Part shown: one piece after another, positions 1-5,857 of the stretch | Position numbering within the stretch: position 1 is the stretch's first letter | How the letters are laid out: each line of letters opens with the position of its first letter | From: an uncultured Bacilli bacterium | Lineage (GTDB): Bacteria > Bacillota_I > Bacilli_A > ML615J-28 > CAG-698 | Reading direction: 5' to 3' | DNA: 6,355 nucleotides | Assembly (NCBI GenBank): GCA_947624315.1 | Contig: CANQJU010000069.1 | Location: forward strand, 1 to 6,355 | The notes under the pieces: model-generated | The model's database searches: none | Told to the model about the DNA's origin: nothing | The model's input: the letters and a program-made list of their open reading frames with translations, nothing else | Position numbers and translations under genes: made by a program

Positions 1-51
1 TAATAGCATAATGTCAAGAGAAAAAATAAAAAAAATAAAACATTTAAATTT

Positions 52-84
52 AGCATAAAAAGGGCTATTTTTAAATGCTTTTTT
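52..84 (+). terminator. Weak candidate intrinsic terminator
   Basis: AGCAT (52-56) pairs with ATGCT (75-79), and A57-A61 can pair with T68-T72 across a two-base bulge. This leaves a six-base loop (62-67). A run of six T follows (79-84). The stem is AT-rich and weak, so this is a tentative call. It would end a transcript entering from the left of the window. The opposite strand also has T-rich sequence after the hairpin (A-rich 20-40 on plus), so it could act in both directions. Confidence 0.35.
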
Positions 85-171
85 AAAGTTTTATACAAAA
101 ATATAGTTATGTAGCATAATAACTGTCAAACTCGGGTTTTAGTTACCAATTATAAATAGTATAAATATATA

Positions 172-219
172 CCCCTCTTTATTATTAGTTTGTTAACTAA
201 TTTATGAGGGGATTTTTTT
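172..219 (+). terminator. Intrinsic terminator upstream of first operon
   Basis: CCCCTC at 172-177 pairs with GAGGGG at 206-211. TTAGTT at 185-190 pairs with AACTAA at 195-200 around a TGTT loop, with an AT-rich internal loop between the two helices. A run of seven T follows at 213-219. The GC-rich base plus T-run is a standard Rho-independent terminator. It lies upstream of the promoter at 253-281, so it ends an incoming transcript rather than attenuating the downstream gene from that promoter. Confidence 0.7.
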
Positions 220-252
220 GTAAAAAAAGAAAACGTATTATTACATTAGGTC

Positions 253-281
253 TTTAAAATTTGTAAAAAATATGCTATAAT
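253..281 (+). promoter_or_regulatory. Extended -10 promoter of the scaffold/GGGtGRT operon
   Basis: The -35 candidate TTTAAA (253-258) is a 4/6 match. It lies 17 bases before a perfect TATAAT (276-281) that is preceded by TG at 273-274, an extended -10 that compensates for the weak -35. Transcription should begin near 288, leaving a leader of only about 20 bases. No operator-like palindrome is obvious around it. Confidence 0.65.
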
Positions 282-295
282 ATAATAAATTTGAA

Positions 296-301
296 AAGGA
301 G
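296..301 (+). promoter_or_regulatory. Ribosome binding site fixing the start at 309
   Basis: AAGGAG sits seven bases before the ATG at 309. A TTG at 291 in the same frame would place this site inside the coding region and lies almost on the predicted transcription start, so the ATG at 309 is the real start. Confidence 0.85.
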
Positions 302-308
302 AAGAAAA

Positions 309-1001
309 ATGGAATACACAAATCAAGTTAAAAATATGTGTAAAGTTACTAATGGTGCAAGCCATGGATGTGCTCCTATTCCTCAAGAGGGTAAATGGAC
401 ATATTCACGTGAAATCAAAGACATCAATGGTTTAACTCATGGTGTTGGTTGGTGTGCTCCTCAACAAGGTGCATGTAAATTAACTTTAAATGTTAAAGGC
501 GGAATTATTATGGAAGCCTTAATTGAAACACTTGGATGTTCAGGTATGACTCATTCAGCTGCTATGGCTACTGAGGCTATTGTTGGAAAGACATTATTAG
601 AAGCAGTTAATACTGACTTAGTTTGCGATGCTATTAACACAGCAATGCGTGAATTATTCTTACAAATTGTTTATGGACGTACTCAATCTGCTTTTAGTGA
701 AAATGGATTACCAATTGGAGCTGGTCTTGAAGATTTAGGTAAAGGATTAAGAAGTCAAGTTGGTACTTGCTATGGTACATTAGACAAAGGACCTCGTTAT
801 TTGGAATTAACAGAAGGCTATATTACAAAATTGGCTTTAGATAAAAATAATGAAATCATTGGATATCAATATTTAAGTCTTGGTAAGTTTACTGATTTCC
901 TTAAAAAAGGAATTGCTGCAGAAGAAGCATTAGAAAAGGCAAAAGGTCAATATGGACGTTTTGATGAAGGCGTTAAATTCATTGACCCTCGTCAAGAATA
1001 G
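309..1001 (+). CDS. NifU/IscU-like iron-sulfur cluster scaffold-type protein
   Basis: This 230-residue protein resembles the IscU/SufU/NifU-N fold. Residues 57-99 read like the core of IscU: a beta strand (KLTLNVKGG), then LIETLGCSG, a Ser/Ala-rich helix and VGKTLLEA, parallel to IscU's KTYGCGSAIASSS and KGKSLDEA. Cys77 therefore matches the second scaffold cysteine. Cys49 or Cys56 (CAPQQGAC) probably matches the first, and Cys106 or Cys154 the third; Cys11 and Cys21 are extra. The protein is longer than IscU (about 130 residues), with an N-terminal extension of roughly 30 residues and a C-terminal part from about 155 that I do not recognise. Family knowledge predicts assembly or carriage of a cytoplasmic Fe-S cluster. 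The GGGtGRT gene follows 11 bases later, so the two probably act together. No SufS, SufB or IscS gene is in view. The fold is fairly sure; the exact role is not. Confidence 0.8.
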   Translation: MEYTNQVKNMCKVTNGASHGCAPIPQEGKWTYSREIKDINGLTHGVGWCAPQQGACKLTLNVKGGIIMEALIETLGCSGMTHSAAMATEAIVGKTLLEAVNTDLVCDAINTAMRELFLQIVYGRTQSAFSENGLPIGAGLEDLGKGLRSQVGTCYGTLDKGPRYLELTEGYITKLALDKNNEIIGYQYLSLGKFTDFLKKGIAAEEALEKAKGQYGRFDEGVKFIDPRQE

Positions 1002-1012
1002 GAGGTTTTATT

Positions 1013-2011
1013 ATGGCATTATTTGAAAGTTATGAAAGAAGAATTGATCAAATTAATAAAACTTTAAATGAATATGGTATTTCTTCAATTGAAGAAGCAA
1101 AGAAAATTTGTGATGAAAAAGGTTTAAACGTTTATGATATGGTTAAATCTATTCAACCAATTTGCTTTGAAAATGCATGTTGGGCTTATACTGTTGGGGC
1201 TGCTATTGCTATTAAAGCTAATGCAAAAAATGCTGCTGAAGCAAGTAAATTAATCGGTGTTGGATTACAATCATTCTGTATTCCTGGTTCAGTTGCTGAT
1301 GATCGTAAAGTTGGTTTAGGTCATGGTAATTTAGGAGCTATGCTATTAAGTGAAGAAACAAAATGCTTTGCTTTCTTAGCTGGTCATGAATCATTTGCTG
1401 CTGCTGAAGGAGCAATTGGTATTGCTAAAACAGCTAACAAAGTAAGAAAAGAACCTTTAAAAGTTATTTTAAATGGTTTAGGAAAAGATGCTGCTAAAAT
1501 CATTTCTCGTGTAAATGGATTTACACATGTTGAAACAGAATTTGATTATAAAACAGGTAAAGTAAAAATCGTTAAAGAAACAAAATATTCTGAAGGCGAT
1601 CGTGGAAAAGTTAGATGCTATGGCGCTGATGATGTAAGAGAAGGTGTAGCAATTATGCATCTTGAAGGTGTTGATGTATCTATTACTGGTAACTCAACTA
1701 ACCCAACTCGTTTCCAACATCCTGTAGCTGGTACTTATAAAAAGGAATGTACTGAATTAGGTAAAAAATATTTCTCAGTAGCTAGTGGTGGTGGAACAGG
1801 ACGTACATTACACCCAGATAATATGGCTGCTGGACCTGCTTCATATGGTATGACAGATACTATGGGAAGAATGCATTCAGATGCTCAATTTGCTGGTAGC
1901 TCAAGCGTTCCTGCTCATGTTGAGATGATGGGATTAATCGGTATGGGTAATAATCCTATGGTTGGTGCAACTGTAGCCGTTGCTGTAGCTGTTAGTGAAG
2001 CTTTAAAATAA
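1013..2011 (+). CDS. GGGtGRT family protein of unknown function
   Basis: This 332-residue cytoplasmic protein carries the motif GGGTGRT at residues 259-265, the signature after which the GGGtGRT family is named; no biochemical function is known to me. Other Gly-rich stretches are GLGHGNLGA (101-109) and GLIGMGNNPMVGA near the C-terminus. His104, His125 and seven cysteines (33, 51, 56, 89, 118, 202, 246) could bind metal or a cluster, but that is inference. There is no signal peptide, and the Ala/Gly-rich segments look like packed helices rather than membrane spans. The start is supported by AGGAGG at 1000-1005, seven bases upstream and overlapping the stop of the scaffold gene. It is second and last in its operon, and a strong terminator follows. 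The steady pairing with an Fe-S scaffold suggests it is a client, delivery partner or cluster-dependent enzyme. It has no Walker A lysine, so the Gly-rich motif is not a classical P-loop. Confidence 0.85.
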   Translation: MALFESYERRIDQINKTLNEYGISSIEEAKKICDEKGLNVYDMVKSIQPICFENACWAYTVGAAIAIKANAKNAAEASKLIGVGLQSFCIPGSVADDRKVGLGHGNLGAMLLSEETKCFAFLAGHESFAAAEGAIGIAKTANKVRKEPLKVILNGLGKDAAKIISRVNGFTHVETEFDYKTGKVKIVKETKYSEGDRGKVRCYGADDVREGVAIMHLEGVDVSITGNSTNPTRFQHPVAGTYKKECTELGKKYFSVASGGGTGRTLHPDNMAAGPASYGMTDTMGRMHSDAQFAGSSSVPAHVEMMGLIGMGNNPMVGATVAVAVAVSEALK

Positions 2012-2021
2012 TATAAAAATC

Positions 2022-2061
2022 AAGCTTGATTTTCTATTTAATAGAAAATTGAGCTTTTTTT
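2022..2061 (+). terminator. Strong intrinsic terminator after the GGGtGRT gene
   Basis: A 15-bp stem is formed by 2022-2036 and 2042-2056, with two G-U pairs and a five-base loop (TTTAA). A T-run at 2055-2061 follows. It begins ten bases after the stop codon, so it isolates the first operon from the polyamine operon. Confidence 0.9.
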
Positions 2062-2103
2062 ATTAACTAAATATAATATTATATAAATAATCGTAAATGT
2101 GTA

Positions 2104-2131
2104 TTGACAAATTATAAAAAAATGGTATAAT
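2104..2131 (+). promoter_or_regulatory. Near-consensus promoter of the regulator-pot operon
   Basis: A perfect TTGACA (2104-2109) and a perfect TATAAT (2126-2131) are separated by 16 bases. Transcription should start near 2138, giving a leader of about 78 bases. Such a strong promoter with palindromes just downstream is what one expects when a repressor normally holds it down. Confidence 0.9.
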
Positions 2132-2148
2132 TTTACTGGTTTATTTTT

Positions 2149-2167
2149 ACTAAACTTTAAGTTTAGT
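2149..2167. promoter_or_regulatory. Perfect 19-bp palindrome, candidate operator O1
   Basis: ACTAAACTT and AAGTTTAGT flank a single central T, a perfect 9+1+9 dyad. It lies about 10 to 30 bases downstream of the predicted transcription start, where a bound repressor would block polymerase. The adjacent XRE-family regulator is the obvious candidate binder, by inference from the usual autoregulation of such genes. A shared outer dyad (2135-2142 with 2174-2182) means it could also fold as an RNA hairpin. Confidence 0.7.
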
Positions 2168-2179
2168 TTAACAAAACCG

Positions 2180-2198
2180 AGTAAACAAAAAGTTTAGT
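2180..2198. promoter_or_regulatory. Imperfect 19-bp palindrome, candidate operator O2
   Basis: AGTAAACAAAAAGTTTAGT matches O1 at 15 of 19 positions, including the full right half-site AAGTTTAGT. Its left arm differs at one base from a perfect complement over the outer seven positions. Its centre lies 31 bp from the centre of O1, close to three helical turns, so two dimers would sit on the same DNA face. It ends 6 bases before the Shine-Dalgarno of the regulator gene. Confidence 0.6.
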
Positions 2199-2215
2199 AT
2201 GAGTAGGAGGAAGAA

Positions 2216-2749
2216 ATGACAATTGGCTTGAAGATTAAGCAGCTTCGTGTTATGTGTCAACTCACGCAAGAAGAACTCGCTGATCGCTGTGAATTAACTA
2301 AAGGTTATATTTCACAACTTGAAAATGATTTAACTAGTCCATCGATATCGACCTTGACTGATATACTATCGGCTTTAGGCACGAATTTGAAAGAATTTTT
2401 TTCTGAAGAAGATGAAGAAACGATTGTATTTACTGAAGATGATTATTTTGTAAAAGGAACTGATGACCATACTATTACATGGTTAGTTCCCAATAGTCAA
2501 AAAAATGAAATGGAACCCATCCTATTAACTTTAAATAGTGGGATGGAAACTACTGTTGATATGCCCCATGAGGGTCAAGAATTTGGTTATGTTTTGGAAG
2601 GTAAAATTTTAGTTCAATTGGGGAATAAATCGTATGAATGTAAAAAAGGTGAAACTTTTTATTTTTCAACAAACAAAAATCATTATTTAAAAAATATTGG
2701 CAAAGAAATTGCTAAAGTGATTTGGGTATCAAGCCCACCAAATTTTTAA
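2216..2749 (+). CDS. XRE-family regulator with C-terminal cupin (PuuR-like)
   Basis: This 177-residue regulator has an N-terminal XRE/lambda-repressor-type helix-turn-helix at about 6-62, with TQEELADRCELT as the first helix and turn and KGYISQLEN as the recognition helix. A cupin_2 barrel spans about 100-172. Cupin motif 1 is seen as His118-x3-Glu122 followed by VLEGK; motif 2 is GETFYF through His156 and Asn160. This is the architecture of PuuR-type and many small-molecule-sensing repressors, where the cupin binds the effector. AGGAGG at 2205-2210 sits five bases before the ATG. It leads the pot operon, with potA only 15 bases after its stop, so it most likely senses a polyamine or related amine and represses its own operon through the palindromes at 2149-2198. 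The ligand is inferred from context, not seen. Confidence 0.85.
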   Translation: MTIGLKIKQLRVMCQLTQEELADRCELTKGYISQLENDLTSPSISTLTDILSALGTNLKEFFSEEDEETIVFTEDDYFVKGTDDHTITWLVPNSQKNEMEPILLTLNSGMETTVDMPHEGQEFGYVLEGKILVQLGNKSYECKKGETFYFSTNKNHYLKNIGKEIAKVIWVSSPPNF

Positions 2750-2764
2750 TATTAGGAGCAGAAA

Positions 2765-4276
2765 ATGGAAAAAGAAAACATTATAATTGAACTTACAAAC
2801 ATCTCAAAACAATATGATGATAATTTAGTTGTTGATGATTTTAATTTGAAAATTCGCAAAGGTGAATTTGTAACTTTCCTAGGACCATCTGGTTGTGGGA
2901 AAACAACAACCTTGAGAATGATTGCTGGATTTGAACTCCCAACAAGTGGAAAGATTTTACTGAATGGACAAGATATAACAGAATTACCACCTTATAAACG
3001 TCCTATTAATACAGTTTTCCAAAGATATGCATTATTTCCTCATTTAGATGTATATGATAATGTTGCCTTTGGATTAAAACTAAAAAAGATTAAAGATACT
3101 GTTACTAAAAAAGGTGTTACTAAAGAAATTGAAAGAAAATTAACAGCCAAAGAAATAGATGCTAAAGTTATGCAAGCTTTAAAGATTGTTGATTTGGAGG
3201 AATTAGAGACTAGAGATATTTCTACTTTATCAGGTGGACAACAACAAAGAGTTGCTATTGCTCGTGCTATTGTTAATGAACCAGAAATTCTTCTACTAGA
3301 TGAGCCTTTAGGAGCTTTGGATTTAAAAATGCGTAAAGATATGCAACTGGAACTAAAAGAAATGCATCGTAAACTTGGCATAACTTTTATTTATGTAACT
3401 CATGACCAAGAAGAAGCTTTAACAATGTCAGATACTATTGTTGTTATGAAAGATGGTTGCATCCAACAAGTTGGTTCACCAACTGATATTTATAATGAAC
3501 CAAATAATGCCTTTGTTGCTGACTTCATTGGTGAAAGCAATATTTATAATGGTACAATGACTGATGAAAAGAAAGTATTATTCCTAAATCATATTTTTGA
3601 ATGCGTTGATGACTTTGAAAAAAATGAAAAAGTTGATGTTGTTATTCGTCCCGAAGATATTTTCTTAATGGATGAAGATAAAGGAATGGTTAACGGTAAA
3701 CTTGTCAGTAAAATTTTTAAAGGTGTATATTATGAATATATAATGATGGTTGGTAAAAACGAAGTTGTTATTCATGACACAAAAGAATATGAATTAAATA
3801 AAACTATGAGTATTTATATTAAACCATTTGATATTCATATTATGCATAAAGAGTTCGTTAATAATGTTTATGAAGGATATATAGATAAAAATAATAATGT
3901 TATATTTGCTGAAGGAGAATTTGAATGCGATGTCACACAACTTATTCCTAATACGCATTTAGATGAAGATGGATATTTAGTTGATGATAAAGGTATCGTT
4001 TATGATTTGACTGATGCTGATGTTAAAGTTGAAGTTGGCTTAAAAGATATTGAAATTGTTGATAAAGAAGAAGATGGAACAGTAAGCGGTGAAATTGTTT
4101 CTATAATATATAAAGGAGATCACTATCAAGTTATTATTCGTACTGAAGAGTATGAAGACTTTGTTACTGATACCGAATATACATGGAATGAGTTTGATAA
4201 AGTAGGAGTTAAAATTCCTAAAGAAGCTATTAAAATGACATTAAAGAATGAGGCAAAGCAATATGTCAAAGATTAG
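2765..4276 (+). CDS. potA: Polyamine ABC transporter ATPase PotA, with extended C-terminus
   Basis: This is the cytoplasmic ATPase that powers spermidine/putrescine import. Visible motifs are Walker A GPSGCGKTT (40-48), the Q-loop Gln86 in VFQRYALFPH, signature LSGGQ (155-159), Walker B LLLDEP (176-181), D-loop Asp186 and the switch His213. All catalytic residues are intact. The segment THDQEEALTMSD and the tail FIGESN are typical of PotA. Two things are odd. A Lys-rich insert of about 18 residues lies around 107-128, before the signature motif. The protein is also 503 residues long against about 380 for E. coli PotA, because the C-terminal TOBE-like region looks duplicated (about 260-362 and 368-494). 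AGGAG at 2754-2758 lies six bases before the ATG. It follows the regulator by 15 bases and its end overlaps potB. Polyamine specificity rests on similarity to PotA and the whole operon; related iron or sugar ATPases are less likely. Confidence 0.93.
   Translation: MEKENIIIELTNISKQYDDNLVVDDFNLKIRKGEFVTFLGPSGCGKTTTLRMIAGFELPTSGKILLNGQDITELPPYKRPINTVFQRYALFPHLDVYDNVAFGLKLKKIKDTVTKKGVTKEIERKLTAKEIDAKVMQALKIVDLEELETRDISTLSGGQQQRVAIARAIVNEPEILLLDEPLGALDLKMRKDMQLELKEMHRKLGITFIYVTHDQEEALTMSDTIVVMKDGCIQQVGSPTDIYNEPNNAFVADFIGESNIYNGTMTDEKKVLFLNHIFECVDDFEKNEKVDVVIRPEDIFLMDEDKGMVNGKLVSKIFKGVYYEYIMMVGKNEVVIHDTKEYELNKTMSIYIKPFDIHIMHKEFVNNVYEGYIDKNNNVIFAEGEFECDVTQLIPNTHLDEDGYLVDDKGIVYDLTDADVKVEVGLKDIEIVDKEEDGTVSGEIVSIIYKGDHYQVIIRTEEYEDFVTDTEYTWNEFDKVGVKIPKEAIKMTLKNEAKQYVKD
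4250..4253 (+). promoter_or_regulatory. Ribosome binding site fixing the potB start at 4263
   Basis: GAGG lies nine bases before the ATG at 4263. An in-frame ATG at 4248 has no comparable site at a proper distance and would place this GAGG inside the gene. The site is embedded in the final codons of potA, so potB translation is probably coupled to potA. Confidence 0.7.
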
Positions 4277-5060
4277 ATTTTCTCGTAAGACTTTATCAAT
4301 TCCATATTTTGCTTTTTTGATTTTATTTGTTGTATTGCCACTACTATTAATAGTTTATTATGCTATCACTGATAGCGATGGTAATATTTCTTTAGTAAAT
4401 TTCATTCGCTTTTTCCAAGATAAAAATAAATTGGGTTTGTTAGCTTTTAGTGTTATTATTGGAGTAGCAAATACTATTTTATGTTTAATTATTGGCTATC
4501 CAATAGCAATGATTTTAAGCAATAAAAAATATAATAAGAGTGCCGTTTTAGCTTTATTATTTATTATGCCAATGTGGATTAATTTCGTATTAAGAACTGC
4601 GGCAACTCGTGATTTGTTATATTGGTTTGGAATAAATGGTGGTGAACATCCATATTTAGCCACAATGATAGGAATGGTTTATAATTATTTGCCATTTACT
4701 ATTATGCCTCTTTATACAACTATGTTAAAGATGGATAAAAATTTAATTGAAGCTTCTTATGATTTAGGAGCTAAACCACATCAAACATTTGTTAAAACGA
4801 TAATTCCTATGACAATGCCAGGAATTGTTAGTGCTGCCACAATGGTTTTCATGCCAACAATGTCATCATTTGTTATTAGTGATATTATGGGCGAAAGAAA
4901 AATTTCCTTGATTGGTAATGCTATTCAATTTAATTTTGACCAAAGTCGTTGGAATGATGGAAGTTTAATTGCTTTAATAATGTTATTAATAATTGGTGTT
5001 ATTACATTATTAACTAAAAATGTTCAAAAAGAAGAAAATGTTCGAGGTGGATTATGGTAA
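4263..5060 (+). CDS. potB: Polyamine ABC transporter permease PotB
   Basis: This 265-residue inner-membrane permease has about six hydrophobic segments (near 12-35, 58-85, 93-112, 131-155, 185-212 and 236-256). Its EAA loop, which docks onto the ATPase, is seen at about 162-188: IEASYDLGAKP followed by IIPMTMPGI. The motif LRTAATRDLL and the length match PotB. With PotC it should form the heterodimeric channel for polyamines delivered by PotD. The start at 4263 is chosen on its ribosome site; it overlaps the end of potA by 14 bases, and its own end overlaps potC by 7. Nothing suggests truncation. Confidence 0.93.
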   Translation: MSKIRFSRKTLSIPYFAFLILFVVLPLLLIVYYAITDSDGNISLVNFIRFFQDKNKLGLLAFSVIIGVANTILCLIIGYPIAMILSNKKYNKSAVLALLFIMPMWINFVLRTAATRDLLYWFGINGGEHPYLATMIGMVYNYLPFTIMPLYTTMLKMDKNLIEASYDLGAKPHQTFVKTIIPMTMPGIVSAATMVFMPTMSSFVISDIMGERKISLIGNAIQFNFDQSRWNDGSLIALIMLLIIGVITLLTKNVQKEENVRGGLW

Positions 5061-5857
5061 AGAAAATATTTGCCAAAGGATATGTTTGGATTATTCTTTT
5101 CTTAATGTATTTACCAATATTAACATTAATTGCTTTTAGTTTTACAGAAGCTAAAAATATTGGTTCTTGGACAGGATTTTCTTTGAATCTATATCGCGAT
5201 ATGTTTAAAAATGAAGAGATTGTGGAAGCACTAGTTAATACTATTTTAGTTGCTCTTTCTGCTGGAATTGTTTCAACAATCCTTGGAACTTTAGGAGCTA
5301 TTGGTATATATTATAGTAAACCAAAAAGCAAAAAGATTATGAATGGTCTTTCACAAATTCCTGTTTTAAATGCGGAAATTGTTACTGCTATTTCCTTAAC
5401 TATTCTCTTTGTTTTCTTTGGTGTTGAGTTTAATTTTCTAACTCTTTTAATTGGACATGTAGTTTTAACTGTTCCTTTTGTTGTTTTGAGTGTAACTCCT
5501 AAATTAAAACAAATGGATCCAAATATTTATGAAGCTGCTCTAGATTTAGGAGCAAGCCCTAAAAGAGCTTTATGGAAAGTAATTTTTCCAGAAATATTAC
5601 CTGGTATTTTTTCAGGTTTTATGCTAACAATTACTCTTTCATTAGATGATTATATTATTACAGCCTTTACAAGAAATAATTCATTCTCTACTCTTTCAAC
5701 ATACATCTATGGAGCAACAGCCAAAAAAGGTGCTTTGCCTCCTGTTTTAAGAGCTTTAACTACTGCTATTACTTTATTAGTATTTATTATTTTATTAATA
5801 ATTAATTTCAGAAGCAAAAATAAGAAAGTAGTTAATCATCGAGGTGTTAGACAATGA
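5054..5857 (+). CDS. potC: Polyamine ABC transporter permease PotC
   Basis: This 267-residue permease is the second half of the channel. It has about six hydrophobic segments (near 10-31, 58-86, 103-123, 127-149, 182-206 and 235-254). Its EAA loop lies at 160-184: EAALDLGASP followed by IFPEILPG. The motif SLDDYIITAFT (196-206) is characteristic of PotC and matches SxDDFxI in other family members. GAGGTGG at 5044-5050 lies just before the ATG, inside the end of potB. In some Firmicutes PotC is fused to PotD; here the genes are separate but overlap by ATGA, so the two proteins are made independently from adjacent starts. Confidence 0.93.
   Translation: MVKKIFAKGYVWIILFLMYLPILTLIAFSFTEAKNIGSWTGFSLNLYRDMFKNEEIVEALVNTILVALSAGIVSTILGTLGAIGIYYSKPKSKKIMNGLSQIPVLNAEIVTAISLTILFVFFGVEFNFLTLLIGHVVLTVPFVVLSVTPKLKQMDPNIYEAALDLGASPKRALWKVIFPEILPGIFSGFMLTITLSLDDYIITAFTRNNSFSTLSTYIYGATAKKGALPPVLRALTTAITLLVFIILLIINFRSKNKKVVNHRGVRQ

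Larger units (their letters stand above)
1..308. other. Gene-free AT-rich leader region
   Basis: No convincing coding region is seen on either strand. The stretch is very AT-rich. It holds two candidate intrinsic terminators (52-84 and 172-219) and the promoter of the first gene (253-281). Between the terminators, TAACT at 120-124 and AGTTA at 141-145, with AAAC at 128-131 and GTTT at 136-139 nested inside, form an imperfect inverted repeat. A weak promoter-like pair (TATACA at 92-97, CATAAT at 115-120, 17-bp spacer) could drive a short transcript ending at 219, but this is speculative. The simplest reading is the 3' end of an upstream transcription unit followed by a new promoter. Confidence 0.6.

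Noticed and set aside
172..219. Attenuator or riboswitch controlling the scaffold operon
   Set aside because: The operon's own promoter (253-281) lies downstream of the terminator, and no T-box or other known aptamer pattern is visible upstream.
291..308. Upstream TTG start giving six extra N-terminal residues on the scaffold protein
   Set aside because: The extra codons are the Shine-Dalgarno itself, and the TTG lies about at the predicted transcription start. The ATG at 309 has ideal spacing.
1478..1660. Minus-strand open frame of 60 codons
   Set aside because: It lies wholly inside the GGGtGRT gene, has a Phe/Ser-rich composition typical of an antisense shadow, and has no ribosome site or promoter that I can support.
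3040..3381. Minus-strand open frame of 113 codons
   Set aside because: It lies antisense to the conserved catalytic core of potA, is Ser-rich and low in complexity, and resembles no protein I know.
4248..4262. Earlier ATG for potB
   Set aside because: It lacks a properly spaced ribosome site, whereas GAGG sits nine bases before the ATG at 4263.
5855..5857. TGA read as tryptophan (Mycoplasma-type code)
   Set aside because: TGA closes potC exactly at the potD start, all tryptophans seen are TGG, and no internal TGA occurs in any gene.
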